From the NCBI GenBank assembly GCA_950097015.1, contig CATNEN010000033.1:1426001-1490000 (forward strand): a DNA stretch of 64,000 nt, in the 5' to 3' direction. Position 1 is the stretch's first letter. Each line of letters starts with the position of its first letter. This DNA is from Macrostomum hystrix. Its lineage: Eukaryota > Platyhelminthes > Macrostomidae. This document shows, piece by piece, positions 22,001-37,906 of the stretch. Made by a program: the position numbers and the translations under genes. The notes under the pieces were generated by a model, which was not told the origin of the DNA, did not search any database, and saw nothing but the letters and a program-made list of their open reading frames with translations.

Positions 22001-25000
22001 CATCACGATCGGATCCTTCATTGTGATTCCTACCATGAATGACGCAGGATTCACGGGAACTCATCAAGATCGGATCCTTCATCGTGATTCCTACCATGAA
22101 TGACGCAGGATTCACGGGAACTCATCAAGATCGGATCCTTCATTGTGATTCCTACCATGAATGACGCAGGATTCACGGGAACTCATCAAGATCAGATCCT
22201 TCATTGTGATTCCTACCATGAATGACGCAGGATTCACGGGAACTCATCAAGATCAGATCCTTCATTGTGATTCCTACCATGAATGACGCAGGATTCACGG
22301 GAACTCATCAAGATCAGATCCTTCATTGTGATTCCTACCATGAATGACGCAGGATTCACGGGAACTCATCAAGATCGGATCCTTCATTGTGATTCCTACC
22401 ATGAATGACGCAGGATTCACGGGAACTCATCAAGATCGGATCCTTCATTGTGATTCCTACCATTAATGACGCAGGATTCACGGGAACTCATCAAGATCGG
22501 ATCCTTCATTGTGATTCCTACCATGAATGACGCAGGATTCATGGGAACTCATCAAGATCAGATCCTTCATTGTGATTCCTACCATGAATGATACAGGATT
22601 CACGGGAACTCATCACGATCGGATCCTTCATTGTGATTCCTACCATGAATGACGCAGGATTCACGGGAACTCATCAAGATCAGATCCTTCATTGTGATTC
22701 CTACCATGAATGACGCAGGATTCACGGGAACTCATCAAGATCAGATCCTTCATTGTGATTCCTACCATGAATGATACAGGATTCACGGGAACTCATCACG
22801 ATCGGATCCTTCATTGTGATTCCTACCATGAATGATACAGGATTCACGGGAACTCATCAAGATCAGATCCTTCATCGTGATTCCTACCATGAATGATACA
22901 GGATTCACGGGAACTCATCAAGATCAGATCCTTCATTGTGATTCCTACCATGAATGACGCAGGATTCACGGGAACTCATCACGATCGGATCCTTCATTGT
23001 GATTCCTACCATGAATGACGCAGGATTCACGGGAACTCATCAAGATCAAATCCTTCATTGTGATTCCTACCATGAATGACGCAGGATTCACGGGAACTCA
23101 TCAAGATCGGATCCTTCATCGTGATTCCTACCATGAATGACGCAGGATTCACGGGAACTCATCAAGATCGGATCCTTCATTGTGATTCCTACCATGAATG
23201 ATACAGGATTCACGGGAACTCATCAAGATCGGATCCTTCATTGTGATTCCTACCATGAATGACGCAGGATTCACGGGAACTCATCAAGATCGGATCCATC
23301 ATCGTGATTCCTACCATGAATGACGCAGGATTCACGGGAACTCATCAAGATCGGATCCTTCATTGTGATTCCTACCATGAATGACGCAGGATTCACGGGA
23401 ACTCATCAAGATCAGATCCTTCATTGTGATTCCTACCATGAATGACGCAGGATTCACGGGAACTCATCAAGATCAGATCCTTCATTGTGATTCCTACCAT
23501 GAATGACGCAGGATTCACGGGAACTCATCAAGATCGGATCCTTCATTGTGATTCCTACCATGAATGATACAGGATTCACGGGAACTCATCACGATCGGAT
23601 CCTTCATTGTGATTCCTACCATGAATGACGCAGGATTCACGGGAACTCATCAAGATCGGATCCTTCATCGTGATTCCTACCATGAATGACGCAGGATTCA
23701 CGGGAACTCATCAAGATCGGATCCTTCATTGTGATTCCTACCATGAATGACGCAGGATTCACGGGAACTCATCAAGATCGGATCCTTCATTGTGATTCCT
23801 ACCATGAATGACGCAGGATTCACGGGAACTCATCAAGATCGGATCCTTCATTGTGATTCCTACCATGAATGACGCAGGATTCACGGGAACTCATCAAGAT
23901 CAGATCCTTCATTGTGATTCCTACCATGAATCATACAGGATTCACGGGAACTCATCACGATCGGATCCTTCATTGTGATTCCTACCATGAATGACGCAGG
24001 ATTCACGGGAACTCATCAAGATCAGATCCTTCATTGTGATTCCTACCATGAATGACGCAGGATTCACGGGAACTCATCAAGATCAGATCCTTCATTGTGA
24101 TTCCTACCATGAATGATACAGGATTCACGGGAACTCATCAAGATCAGATCCTTCATTGTGATTCCTACCATGAATGATACAGGATTCACGGGAACTCATC
24201 ACGATCGGATCCTTCATTCTGATTCCTACCATGAATGATACAGGATTCACGGGAACTCATCAAGATCAGATCCTTCATCGTGATTCCTACCATGAATGAT
24301 ACAGGATTCACGGGAACTCATCAAGATCAGATCCTTCATTGTGATTCCTACCATGAATGACGCAGGATTCACGGGAACTCATCACGATCGGATCCTTCAT
24401 TGTGATTCCTACCATGAATGACGCAGGATTCACGGGTACTCATCAAGATCAGATCCTTCATTGTGATTCCTACCATGAATGACGCAGGATTCACGGGAAC
24501 TCATCAAGATCGGATCCTTCATCGTGATTCCTACCATGAATGACGCAGGATTCACGGGAACTCATCAAGATCGGATCCTTCATTGTGATTCCTACCATGA
24601 ATGATACAGGATTCACGGGAACTCATCAAGATCGGATCCTTCATTGTGATTCCTACCATGAATGACGCAGGATTCACGGGAACTCATCAAGATCGGATCC
24701 TTCATCGTGATTCCTACCATGAATGACGCAGGATTCACGGGAACTCATCAAGATCGGATCCTTCATTGTGATTCCTACCATGAATGACGCAGGATTCACG
24801 GGAACTCATCACGATCGGATCCTTCATTGTGATTCCTACCATGAATGACGCAGGATTCACGGGAACTCATCACGATCAGATCCTTCATTGTGATTCCTAC
24901 CATGAATGACGCAGGATTCACGGGAACTCATCAAGATCGGATCCTTCATTGTGATTCCTACCATGAATGATACAGGATTCACGGGAACTCATCACGATCG

Positions 25001-28000
25001 GATCCTTCATTGTGATTCCTACCATGAATGACGCAGGATTCACGGGAACTCATCAAGATCGGATCCTTCATCGTGATTCCTACCATGAATGACGCAGGAT
25101 TCACGGGAACTCATCAAGATCGGATCCTTCATTGTGATTCCTACCATGAATGACGCAGGATTCACGGGAACTCATCAAGATCAGATCCTTCATTGTGATT
25201 CCTACCATGAATGACGCAGGATTCACGGGAACTCATCAAGATCAGATCCTTCATTGTGATTCCTACCATGAATGATACAGGATTCACGGGAACTCATCAA
25301 GATCAGATCCTTCATTGTGATTCCTACCATGAATGATACAGGATTCACGGGAACTCATCACGATCGGATCCTTCATTCTGATTCCTACCATGAATGATAC
25401 AGGATTCACGGGAACTCATCAAGATCAGATCCTTCATCGTGATTCCTACCATGAATGATACAGGATTCACGGGAACTCATCAAGATCAGATCCTTCATTG
25501 TGATTCCTACCATGAATGACGCAGGATTCACGGGAACTCATCACGATCGGATCCTTCATTGTGATTCCTACCATGAATGACGCAGGATTCACGGGTACTC
25601 ATCAAGATCAGATCCTTCATTGTGATTCCTACCATGAATGACGCAGGATTCACGGGAACTCATCAAGATCGGATCCTTCATCGTGATTCCTACCATGAAT
25701 GACGCAGGATTCACGGGAACTCATCAAGATCGGATCCTTCATTGTGATTCCTACCATGAATGATACAGGATTCACGGGAACTCATCAAGATCGGATCCTT
25801 CATTGTGATTCCTACCATGAATGACGCAGGATTCACGGGAACTCATCAAGATCGGATCCTTCATCGTGATTCCTACCATGAATGACGCAGGATTCACGGG
25901 AACTCATCAAGATCGGATCCTTCATTGTGATTCCTACCATGAATGACGCAGGATTCACGGGAACTCATCACGATCGGATCCTTCATTGTGATTCCTACCA
26001 TGAATGACGCAGGATTCACGGGAACTCATCACGATCAGATCCTTCATTGTGATTCCTACCATGAATGACGCAGGATTCACGGGAACTCATCAAGATCGGA
26101 TCCTTCATTGTGATTCCTACCATGAATGATACAGGATTCACGGGAACTCATCACGATCGGATCCTTCATTGTGATTCCTACCATGAATGACGCAGGATTC
26201 ACGGGAACTCATCAAGATCGGATCCTTCATCGTGATTCCTACCATGAATGACGCAGGATTCACGGGAACTCATCAAGATCGGATCCTTCATTGTGATTCC
26301 TACCATGAATGACGCAGGATTCACGGGAACTCATCAAGATCGGATCCTTCATCGTGATTCCTACCATGAATGACGCAGGATTCACGGGAACTCATCAAGA
26401 TCGGATCCTTCATTGTGATTCCTACCATGAATGATACAGGATTCACGGGAACTCATCAAGATCGGATCCTTCATTGTGATTCCTACCATGAATGACGCAG
26501 GATTCACGGGAACTCATCAAGATCGGATCCTTCATTGTGATTCCTACCATGAATGACGCAGGATTCACGGGAACTCATCAAGATCAGATCCTTCATTGTG
26601 ATTCCTACCATGAATGACGCAGGATTCACGGGAACTCATCAAGATCGGATCCTTCATTGTGATTCCTACCATGAATGACGCAGGATTCACGGGAACTCAT
26701 CAAGATCAGATCCTTCATTGTGATTCCTACCATGAATGATACAGGATTCACGGGAACTCATCAAGATCAGATCCTTCATTGTGATTCCTACCATGAATGA
26801 TACAGGATTCACGGGAACTCATCACGATCGGATCCTTCATTGTGATTCCTACCATGAATGATACAGGATTCACGGGAACTCATCAAGATCAGATCCTTCA
26901 TCGTGATTCCTACCATGAATGATACAGGATTCACGGGAACTCATCAAGATCAGATCCTTCATTGTGATTCCTACCATGAATGACGCAGGATTCACGGGAA
27001 CTCATCACGATCGGATCCTTCATTGTGATTCCTACCATGAATGACGCAGGATTCACGGGTACTCATCAAGATCAGATCCTTCATTGTGATTCCTACCATG
27101 AATGACGCAGGATTCACGGGAACTCATCAAGATCGGATCCTTCATCGTGATTCCTACCATGAATGACGCAGGATTCACGGGAACTCATCAAGATCGGATC
27201 CTTCATTGTGATTCCTACCATGAATGATACAGGATTCACGGGAACTCATCAAGATCGGATCCTTCATTGTGATTCCTACCATGAATGACGCAGGATTCAC
27301 GGGAACTCATCAAGATCGGATCCTTCATCGTGATTCCTACCATGAATGACGCAGGATTCACGGGAACTCATCAAGATCGGATCCTTCATTGTGATTCCTA
27401 CCATGAATGACGCAGGATTCACGGGAACTCATCAAGATCGGATCCTTCATTGTGATTCCTACCATGAATGACGCAGGATTCACGGGAACTCATCAAGATC
27501 AGATCCTTCATTGTGATTCCTACCATGAATGACGCAGGATTCACGGGAACTCATCAAGATCGGATCCTTCATTGTGATTCCTACCATGAATGATACAGGA
27601 TTCACGGGAACTCATCACGATCGGATCCTTCATTGTGATTCCTACCATGAATGACGCAGGATTCACGGGAACTCATCAAGATCGGATCCTTCATCGTGAT
27701 TCCTACCATGAATGACGCAGGATTCACGGGAACTCATCACGATCGGATCCTTCATTGTGATTCCTACCATGAATGACGCAGGATTCACGGGAACTCATCA
27801 AGATCGGATCCTTCATCGTGATTCCTACCATGAATGACGCAGGATTCACGGGAACTCATCAAGATCGGATCCTTCATTGTGATTCCTACCATGAATGATA
27901 CAGGATTCACGGGAACTCATCAAGATCGGATCCTTCATTGTGATTCCTACCATGAATGACGCAGGATTCACGGGAACTCATCAAGATCGGATCCTTCATC

Positions 28001-31000
28001 GTGATTCCTACCATGAATGACGCAGGATTCACGGGAACTCATCAAGATCGGATCCTTCATTGTGATTCCTACCATGAATGACGCAGGATTCACGGGAACT
28101 CATCAAGATCGGATCCTTCATTGTGATTCCTACCATGAATGACGCAGGATTCACGGGAACTCATCAAGATCGGATCCTTCATTGTGATTCCTACCATGAA
28201 TGACGCAGGATTCACGGGAACTCATCAAGATCGGATCCTTCATTGTGATTCCTACCATGAATGATACAGGATTCACGGGAACTCATCAAGATCAGATCCT
28301 TCATTGTGATTCCTACCATGAATGATACAGGATTCACGGGAACTCATCAAGATCGGATCCTTCATTGTGATTCCTACCATGAATGACGCAGGATTCACGG
28401 GAACTCATCAAGATCAGATCCTTCATTGTGATTCCTACCATGAATGACGCAGGATTCACGGGAACTCATCAAGATCAGATCCTTCATTGTGATTCCTACC
28501 ATGAATGACGCAGGATTCACGGGAACTCATCAAGATCGGATCCTTCATTGTGATTCCTACCATGAATGACGCAGGATTCACGGGAACTCATCAAGATCGG
28601 ATCCTTCATTGTGATTCCTACCATGAATGATACAGGATTCACGGGAACTCATCAAGATCGGATCCTTCATTGTGATTCCTACCATGAATGACGCAGGATT
28701 CACGGGAACTCATCAAGATCGGATCCTTCATTGTGATTCCTACCATGAATGACGCAGGATTCACGGGAACTACTCAAGATCAGATCCTTCATTGTGACTC
28801 CTACCATGAATGACGCAGGATTCACGGGAACTCATCAAGATCGGATCCTTCATCGTGATTCCTACCATGAATGACGCAGGATTCACGGGAACGCATCAAG
28901 ATCAGATCCTTCATTGTGATTCCTACCATGAATGACGCAGGATTCACGGGAACTCATCAAGATCGGATCCTTCATTGTGATTCCTACCATGAATGATACA
29001 GGATTCACGGGAACTCATCAAGATCGGATCCTTCATTGTGATTCCTACCATGAATGACGCAGGATTCACGGGAACTCATCAAGATCGGATCCTTCATCGT
29101 GATTCCTACCATGAATGACGCAGGATTCACGGGAACTCATCAAGATCGGATCCTTCATTGTGATTCCTACCATGAATGACGCAGGATTCACGGGAACTCA
29201 TCAAGATCGGATCCTTCATTGTGATTCCTACCATGAATGACGCAGGATTCACGGGAACTCATCAAGATCAGATCCTTCATTGTGATTCCTACCATGAATG
29301 ACGCAGGATTCACGGGAACTCATCAAGATCGGATCCTTCATTGTGATTCCTACCATGAATGATACAGGATTCACGGGAACTCATCACGATCGGATCCTTC
29401 ATTGTGATTCCTACCATGAATGACGCAGGATTCACGGGAACTCATCAAGATCGGATCCTTCATCGTGATTCCTACCATGAATGACGCAGGATTCACGGGA
29501 ACTCATCAAGATCGGATCCTTCATTGTGATTCCTACCATGAATGACGCAGGATTCACGGGAACTCATCAAGATCGGATCCTTCATCGTGATTCCTACCAT
29601 GAATGACGCAGGATTCACGGGAACTCATCAAGATCGGATCCTTCATTGTGATTCCTACCATGAATGATACAGGATTCACGGGAACTCATCAAGATCGGAT
29701 CCTTCATTGTGATTCCTACCATGAATGACGCAGGATTCACGGGAACTCATCAAGATCGGATCCTTCATCGTGATTCCTACCATGAATGACGCAGGATTCA
29801 CGGGAACTCATCAAGATCGGATCCTTCATTGTGATTCCTACCATGAATGACGCAGGATTCACGGGAACTCATCAAGATCGGATCCTTCATTGTGATTCCT
29901 ACCATGAATGACGCAGGATTCACGGGAACTCATCAAGATCGGATCCTTCATTGTGATTCCTACCATGAATGACGCAGGATTCACGGGAACTCATCAAGAT
30001 CGGATCCTTCATTGTGATTCCTACCATGAATGATACAGGATTCACGGGAACTCATCAAGATCAGATCCTTCATTGTGATTCCTACCATGAATGATACAGG
30101 ATTCACGGGAACTCATCAAGATCGGATCCTTCATTGTGATTCCTACCATGAATGACGCAGGATTCACGGGAACTCATCAAGATCAGATCCTTCATTGTGA
30201 TTCCTACCATGAATGACGCAGGATTCACGGGAACTCATCAAGATCAGATCCTTCATTGTGATTCCTACCATGAATGACGCAGGATTTACGGGAACTCATC
30301 AAGATCGGATCCTTCATTGTGATTCCTACCATGAATGACGCAGGATTCACGGGAACTCATCAAGATCGGATCCTTCATTGTGATTCCTACCATGAATGAT
30401 ACAGGATTCACGGGAACTCATCAAGATCGGATCCTTCATTGTGATTCCTACCATGAATGACGCAGGATTCACGGGAACTCATCAAGATCGGATCCTTCAT
30501 TGTGATTCCTACCATGAATGACGCAGGATTCACGGGAACTCATCAAGATCAGATCCTTCATTGTGACTCCTACCATGAATGACGCAGGATTCACGGGAAC
30601 TCATCAAGATCGGATCCTTCATCGTGAATCCTACCATGAATGACGCAGGATTCACGGGAACTCATCAAGATCAGATCCTTCATTGTGATTCCTACCATGA
30701 ATGACGCAGGATTCACGGGAACTCATCAAGATCGGATCCTTCATTGTGATTCCTACCATGAATGACGCAGGATTCACGGGAACTCATCAAGATCGGATCC
30801 TTCATTGTGATTCCTACCATGAATGATACAGGATTCACGGGAACTCATCACGATCGGATCCTTCATTGTGATTCCTACCATGAATGACGCAGGATTCACG
30901 GGAACTCATCAAGATCAGATCCTTCATTGTGATTCCTACCATGAATGACGCAGGATTCACGGGAACTCATCAAGATCGGATCCTTCATTGTGATTCCTAC

Positions 31001-34000
31001 CATGAATGACGCAGGATTCACGGGAACTCATCACGATCGGATCCTTCATTGTGATTCCTACCATGAATGACGCAGGATTCACGGGAACTCATCAAGATCA
31101 GATCCTTCATCGTGATTCCTACCATGAATGACGCAGGATTCACGGGAACTCATCAAGATCGGATCCTTCATTGTGATTCCTACCATGAATGACGCAGGAT
31201 TCACGGGAACTCATCAAGATCGGATCCTTCATTGTGATTCCTACCATGAATGACGCAGGATTCACGGGAACTCATCAAGATCGGATCCTTCATTGTGATT
31301 CCTACCATGAATGATACAGGATTCACGGGAACTCATCAAGATCGGATCCTTCATCGTGATTCCTACCATGAATGACGCAGGATTCACGGGAACTCATCAA
31401 GATCGGATCCTTCATTGTGATTCCTACCATGAATGACGCAGGATTCACGGGAACTCATCAAGATCGGATCCTTCATTGTGATTCCTACCATGAATGATAC
31501 AGGATTCACGGGAACTCATCAGGATCGGATCCTTCATTGTGATTCCTACCATGAATGACGCAGGATTCACGGGAACTCATCAAGATCGGATCCTTCATCG
31601 TGATTCCTACCATGAATGACGCAGGATTCACGGGAACTCATCAAGATCGGATCCTTCATTGTGATTCCTACCATGAATGACGCAGGATTCACGGGAACTC
31701 ATCAAGATCGGATCCTTCATTGTGATTCCTACCATGAATGACGCAGGATTCACGGGAACTCATCAAGATCAGATCCTTCATTGTGATTCCTACCATGAAT
31801 GACGCAGGATTCACGGGAACTCATCAAGATCGGATCCTTCATCGTGATTCCTACCATTAATGACGCAGGATTCACGGGAACTCATCAAGATCGGATCCTT
31901 CATTGTGATTCCTACCATGAATGACGCAGGATTCACGGGAACTCATCAAGATCGGATCCTTCATTGTGATTCCTACCATGAATGATACAGGATTCACGGG
32001 AACTCATCAGGATCGGATCCTTCATTGTGATTCCTACCATGAATGACGCAGGATTCACGGGAACTCATCAAGATCGGATCCTTCATCGTGATTCCTACCA
32101 TGAATGACGCAGGATTCACGGGAACTCATCAAGATCGGATCCTTCATTGTGATTCCTACCATGAATGACGCAGGATTCACGGGAACTCATCAAGATCGGA
32201 TCCTTCATTGTGATTCCTACCATGAATGACGCAGGATTCACGGGAACTCATCAAGATCAGATCCTTCATTGTGATTCCTACCATGAATGACGCAGGATTC
32301 ACGGGAACTCATCAAGATCGGATCCTTCATTGTGATTCCTACCATGAATGATACAGGATTCACGGGAACTCATCACGATCGGATCCTTCATTGTGATTCC
32401 TACCATGAATGACGCAGGATTCACGGGAACTCATCAAGATCGGATCCTTCATTGTGATTCCTACCATGAATGACGCAGGATTCACGGGAACTCATCACGA
32501 TCGGATCCTTCATTGTGATTCCTACCATGAATGACGCAGGATTCACGGGAACTCATCAAGATCGGATCCTTCATCGTGATTCCTACCATGAATGACGCAG
32601 GATTCACGGGAACTCATCAAGATCGGATCCTTCATTGTGATTCCTACCATGAATGATACAGGATTCACGGGAACTCATCAAGATCGGATCCTTCATTGTG
32701 ATTCCTACCATGAATGACGCAGGATTCACGGGAACTCATCAAGATCGGATCCTTCATCGTGATTCCTACCATGAATGACGCAGGATTCACGGGAACTCAT
32801 CAAGATCGGATCCTTCATTGTGATTCCTACCATGAATGACGCAGGATTCACGGGAACTCATCAAGATCGGATCCTTCATTGTGATTCCTACCATGAATGA
32901 CGCAGGATTCACGGGAACTCATCAAGATCGGATCCTTCATTGTGATTCCTACCATGAATGACGCAGGATTCACGGGAACTCATCAAGATCAGATCCTTCA
33001 TTGTGATTCCTACCATGAATGATACAGGATTCACGGGAACTCATCAAGATCAGATCCTTCATTGTGATTCCTACCATGAATGATACAGGATTCACGGGAA
33101 CTCATCAAGATCGGATCCTTCATTGTGATTCCTACCATGAATGACGCAGGATTCACGGGAACTCATCAAGATCAGATCCTTCATTGTGATTCCTACCATG
33201 AATGACGCAGGATTCACGGGAACTCATCAAGATCAGATCCTTCATTGTGATTCCTACCATGAATGACGCAGGATTCACGGGAACTCATCAAGATCGGATC
33301 CTTCATTGTGATTCCTACCATGAATGACGCAGGATTCACGGGAACTCATCAAGATCGGATCCTTCATTGTGATTCCTACCATGAATGATACAGGATTCAC
33401 GGGAACTCATCAAGATCGGATCCTTCATTGTGATTCCTACCATGAATGACGCAGGATTCACGGGAACTCATCAAGATCGGATCCTTCATTGTGATTCCTA
33501 CCATGAATGACGCAGGATTCACGGGAACTACTCAAGATCAGATCCTTCATTGTGACTCCTACCATGAATGACGCAGGATTCACGGGAACTCATCAAGATC
33601 GGATCCTTCATCGTGATTCCTACCATGAATGACGCAGGATTCACGGGAACGCATCAAGATCAGATCCTTCATTGTGATTCCTACCATGAATGACGCAGGA
33701 TTCACGGGAACTCATCAAGATCGGATCCTTCATTGTGATTCCTACCATGAATGATACAGGATTCACGGGAACTCATCAAGATCGGATCCTTCATTGTGAT
33801 TCCTACCATGAATGACGCAGGATTCACGGGAACTCATCAAGATCGGATCCTTCATCGTGATTCCTACCATGAATGACGCAGGATTCACGGGAACTCATCA
33901 AGATCGGATCCTTCATTGTGATTCCTACCATGAATGACGCAGGATTCACGGGAACTCATCAAGATCGGATCCTTCATTGTGATTCCTACCATGAATGACG

Positions 34001-37000
34001 CAGGATTCACGGGAACTCATCAAGATCAGATCCTTCATTGTGATTCCTACCATGAATGACGCAGGATTCACGGGAACTCATCAAGATCGGATCCTTCATT
34101 GTGATTCCTACCATGAATGATACAGGATTCACGGGAACTCATCACGATCGGATCCTTCATTGTGATTCCTACCATGAATGACGCAGGATTCACGGGAACT
34201 CATCAAGATCGGATCCTTCATCGTGATTCCTACCATGAATGACGCAGGATTCACGGGAACTCATCAAGATCGGATCCTTCATTGTGATTCCTACCATGAA
34301 TGACGCAGGATTCACGGGAACTCATCAAGATCGGATCCTTCATCGTGATTCCTACCATGAATGACGCAGGATTCACGGGAACTCATCAAGATCGGATCCT
34401 TCATTGTGATTCCTACCATGAATGATACAGGATTCACGGGAACTCATCAAGATCGGATCCTTCATTGTGATTCCTACCATGAATGACGCAGGATTCACGG
34501 GAACTCATCAAGATCGGATCCTTCATCGTGATTCCTACCATGAATGACGCAGGATTCACGGGAACTCATCAAGATCGGATCCTTCATTGTGATTCCTACC
34601 ATGAATGACGCAGGATTCACGGGAACTCATCAAGATCGGATCCTTCATTGTGATTCCTACCATGAATGACGCAGGATTCACGGGAACTCATCAAGATCGG
34701 ATCCTTCATTGTGATTCCTACCATGAATGACGCAGGATTCACGGGAACTCATCAAGATCGGATCCTTCATTGTGATTCCTACCATGAATGATACAGGATT
34801 CACGGGAACTCATCAAGATCAGATCCTTCATTGTGATTCCTACCATGAATGATACAGGATTCACGGGAACTCATCAAGATCGGATCCTTCATTGTGATTC
34901 CTACCATGAATGACGCAGGATTCACGGGAACTCATCAAGATCAGATCCTTCATTGTGATTCCTACCATGAATGACGCAGGATTCACGGGAACTCATCAAG
35001 ATCAGATCCTTCATTGTGATTCCTACCATGAATGACGCAGGATTTACGGGAACTCATCAAGATCGGATCCTTCATTGTGATTCCTACCATGAATGACGCA
35101 GGATTCACGGGAACTCATCAAGATCGGATCCTTCATTGTGATTCCTACCATGAATGATACAGGATTCACGGGAACTCATCAAGATCGGATCCTTCATTGT
35201 GATTCCTACCATGAATGACGCAGGATTCACGGGAACTCATCAAGATCGGATCCTTCATTGTGATTCCTACCATGAATGACGCAGGATTCACGGGAACTCA
35301 TCAAGATCAGATCCTTCATTGTGACTCCTACCATGAATGACGCAGGATTCACGGGAACTCATCAAGATCGGATCCTTCATCGTGAATCCTACCATGAATG
35401 ACGCAGGATTCACGGGAACTCATCAAGATCAGATCCTTCATTGTGATTCCTACCATGAATGACGCAGGATTCACGGGAACTCATCAAGATCGGATCCTTC
35501 ATTGTGATTCCTACCATGAATGACGCAGGATTCACGGGAACTCATCAAGATCGGATCCTTCATTGTGATTCCTACCATGAATGATACAGGATTCACGGGA
35601 ACTCATCACGATCGGATCCTTCATTGTGATTCCTACCATGAATGACGCAGGATTCACGGGAACTCATCAAGATCAGATCCTTCATTGTGATTCCTACCAT
35701 GAATGACGCAGGATTCACGGGAACTCATCAAGATCGGATCCTTCATTGTGATTCCTACCATGAATGACGCAGGATTCACGGGAACTCATCACGATCGGAT
35801 CCTTCATTGTGATTCCTACCATGAATGACGCAGGATTCACGGGAACTCATCAAGATCAGATCCTTCATCGTGATTCCTACCATGAATGACGCAGGATTCA
35901 CGGGAACTCATCAAGATCGGATCCTTCATTGTGATTCCTACCATGAATGACGCAGGATTCACGGGAACTCATCAAGATCGGATCCTTCATTGTGATTCCT
36001 ACCATGAATGACGCAGGATTCACGGGAACTCATCAAGATCGGATCCTTCATTGTGATTCCTACCATGAATGATACAGGATTCACGGGAACTCATCAAGAT
36101 CGGATCCTTCATCGTGATTCCTACCATGAATGACGCAGGATTCACGGGAACTCATCAAGATCGGATCCTTCATTGTGATTCCTACCATGAATGACGCAGG
36201 ATTCACGGGAACTCATCAAGATCGGATCCTTCATTGTGATTCCTACCATGAATGATACAGGATTCACGGGAACTCATCAGGATCGGATCCTTCATTGTGA
36301 TTCCTACCATGAATGACGCAGGATTCACGGGAACTCATCAAGATCGGATCCTTCATCGTGATTCCTACCATGAATGACGCAGGATTCACGGGAACTCATC
36401 AAGATCGGATCCTTCATTGTGATTCCTACCATGAATGACGCAGGATTCACGGGAACTCATCAAGATCGGATCCTTCATTGTGATTCCTACCATGAATGAC
36501 GCAGGATTCACGGGAACTCATCAAGATCAGATCCTTCATTGTGATTCCTACCATGAATGACGCAGGATTCACGGGAACTCATCAAGATCGGATCCTTCAT
36601 CGTGATTCCTACCATTAATGACGCAGGATTCACGGGAACTCATCAAGATCGGATCCTTCATTGTGATTCCTACCATGAATGACGCAGGATTCACGGGAAC
36701 TCATCAAGATCGGATCCTTCATTGTGATTCCTACCATGAATGATACAGGATTCACGGGAACTCATCAGGATCGGATCCTTCATTGTGATTCCTACCATGA
36801 ATGACGCAGGATTCACGGGAACTCATCAAGATCGGATCCTTCATCGTGATTCCTACCATGAATGACGCAGGATTCACGGGAACTCATCAAGATCGGATCC
36901 TTCATTGTGATTCCTACCATGAATGACGCAGGATTCACGGGAACTCATCAAGATCGGATCCTTCATTGTGATTCCTACCATGAATGACGCAGGATTCACG

Positions 37001-37906
37001 GGAACTCATCAAGATCAGATCCTTCATTGTGATTCCTACCATGAATGACGCAGGATTCACGGGAACTCATCAAGATCGGATCCTTCATCGTGATTCCTAC
37101 CATTAATGACGCAGGATTCACGGGAACTCATCAAGATCGGATCCTTCATTGTGATTCCTACCATGAATGACGCAGGATTCACGGGAACTCATCAAGATCG
37201 GATCCTTCATTGTGATTCCTACCATGAATGATACAGGATTCACGGGAACTCATCACGATCGGATCCTTCATTGTGATTCTTACCATGAATGATACAGGAT
37301 TCACGGGAACTCATCAAGATCAGATCCTTCATCGTGATTCCTACCATGAATGATACAGGATTCACGGGAACTCATCAAGATCAGATCCTTCATTGTGATT
37401 CCTACCATGAATGACGCAGGATTCACGGGAACTCATCACGATCGGATCCTTCATTGTGATTCTTACCATGAATGACGCAGGATTCACGGGAACTCATCAA
37501 GATCGGATCCTTCATCGTGATTCCTACCATGAATGACGCAGGATTCACGGGAACTCATCAAGATCGGATCCTTCATCGTGATTCCTACCATGAATGACGC
37601 AGGATTCACGGGAACTCATCAAGATCGGATCCTTCATCGTGATTCCTACCATGAATGACGCAGGATTCACGGGAACTCATCAAGATCGGATCCTTCATCG
37701 TGATTCCTACCATGAATGACGCAGGATTCACGGGAACTCATCAAGATCAGATCCTTCATTGTGATTCCTACCATGAATGACGCAGGATTCACGGGAACTC
37801 ATCAAGATCGGATCCTTCATTGTGATTCCTACCATGAATGACGCAGGATTCACGGGAACTCATCAAGATCGGATCCTTCATTGTGATTCCTACCATGAAT
37901 GACGCA
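16020..37906. repeat. 61-bp satellite DNA array
   Basis: About 359 head-to-tail copies of a 61-bp unit fill 21.9 kb without interruption. The unit carries GATCGGATCCTTCATTGTG, CCTACCATGAATGA and CAGGATTCACGGGAACTCAT blocks. Few sites vary: GATACAGG or GACGCAGG, CATCAAGATC or CATCACGATC, CGGATCC or CAGATCC, and CATTGTG or CATCGTG. Rare private variants reveal nested duplications (see findings). There is no sustained open frame. Both edges are abrupt: CTTAAAGCGAATCACGATC on the left, and a broken unit running into CATGGGAAATCATTCG on the right. Confidence 0.99.

Noticed and set aside
16020-37906. Possible hammerhead in the satellite, since rare units read CTGATGAG on the minus strand
   Set aside because: No GAAA box, no stem II and no stem I complementarity around it; most units read TTGATGAG.
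16020-37906. CRISPR-like array
   Set aside because: Units are contiguous and identical throughout, with no unique spacers; this is eukaryotic satellite DNA.
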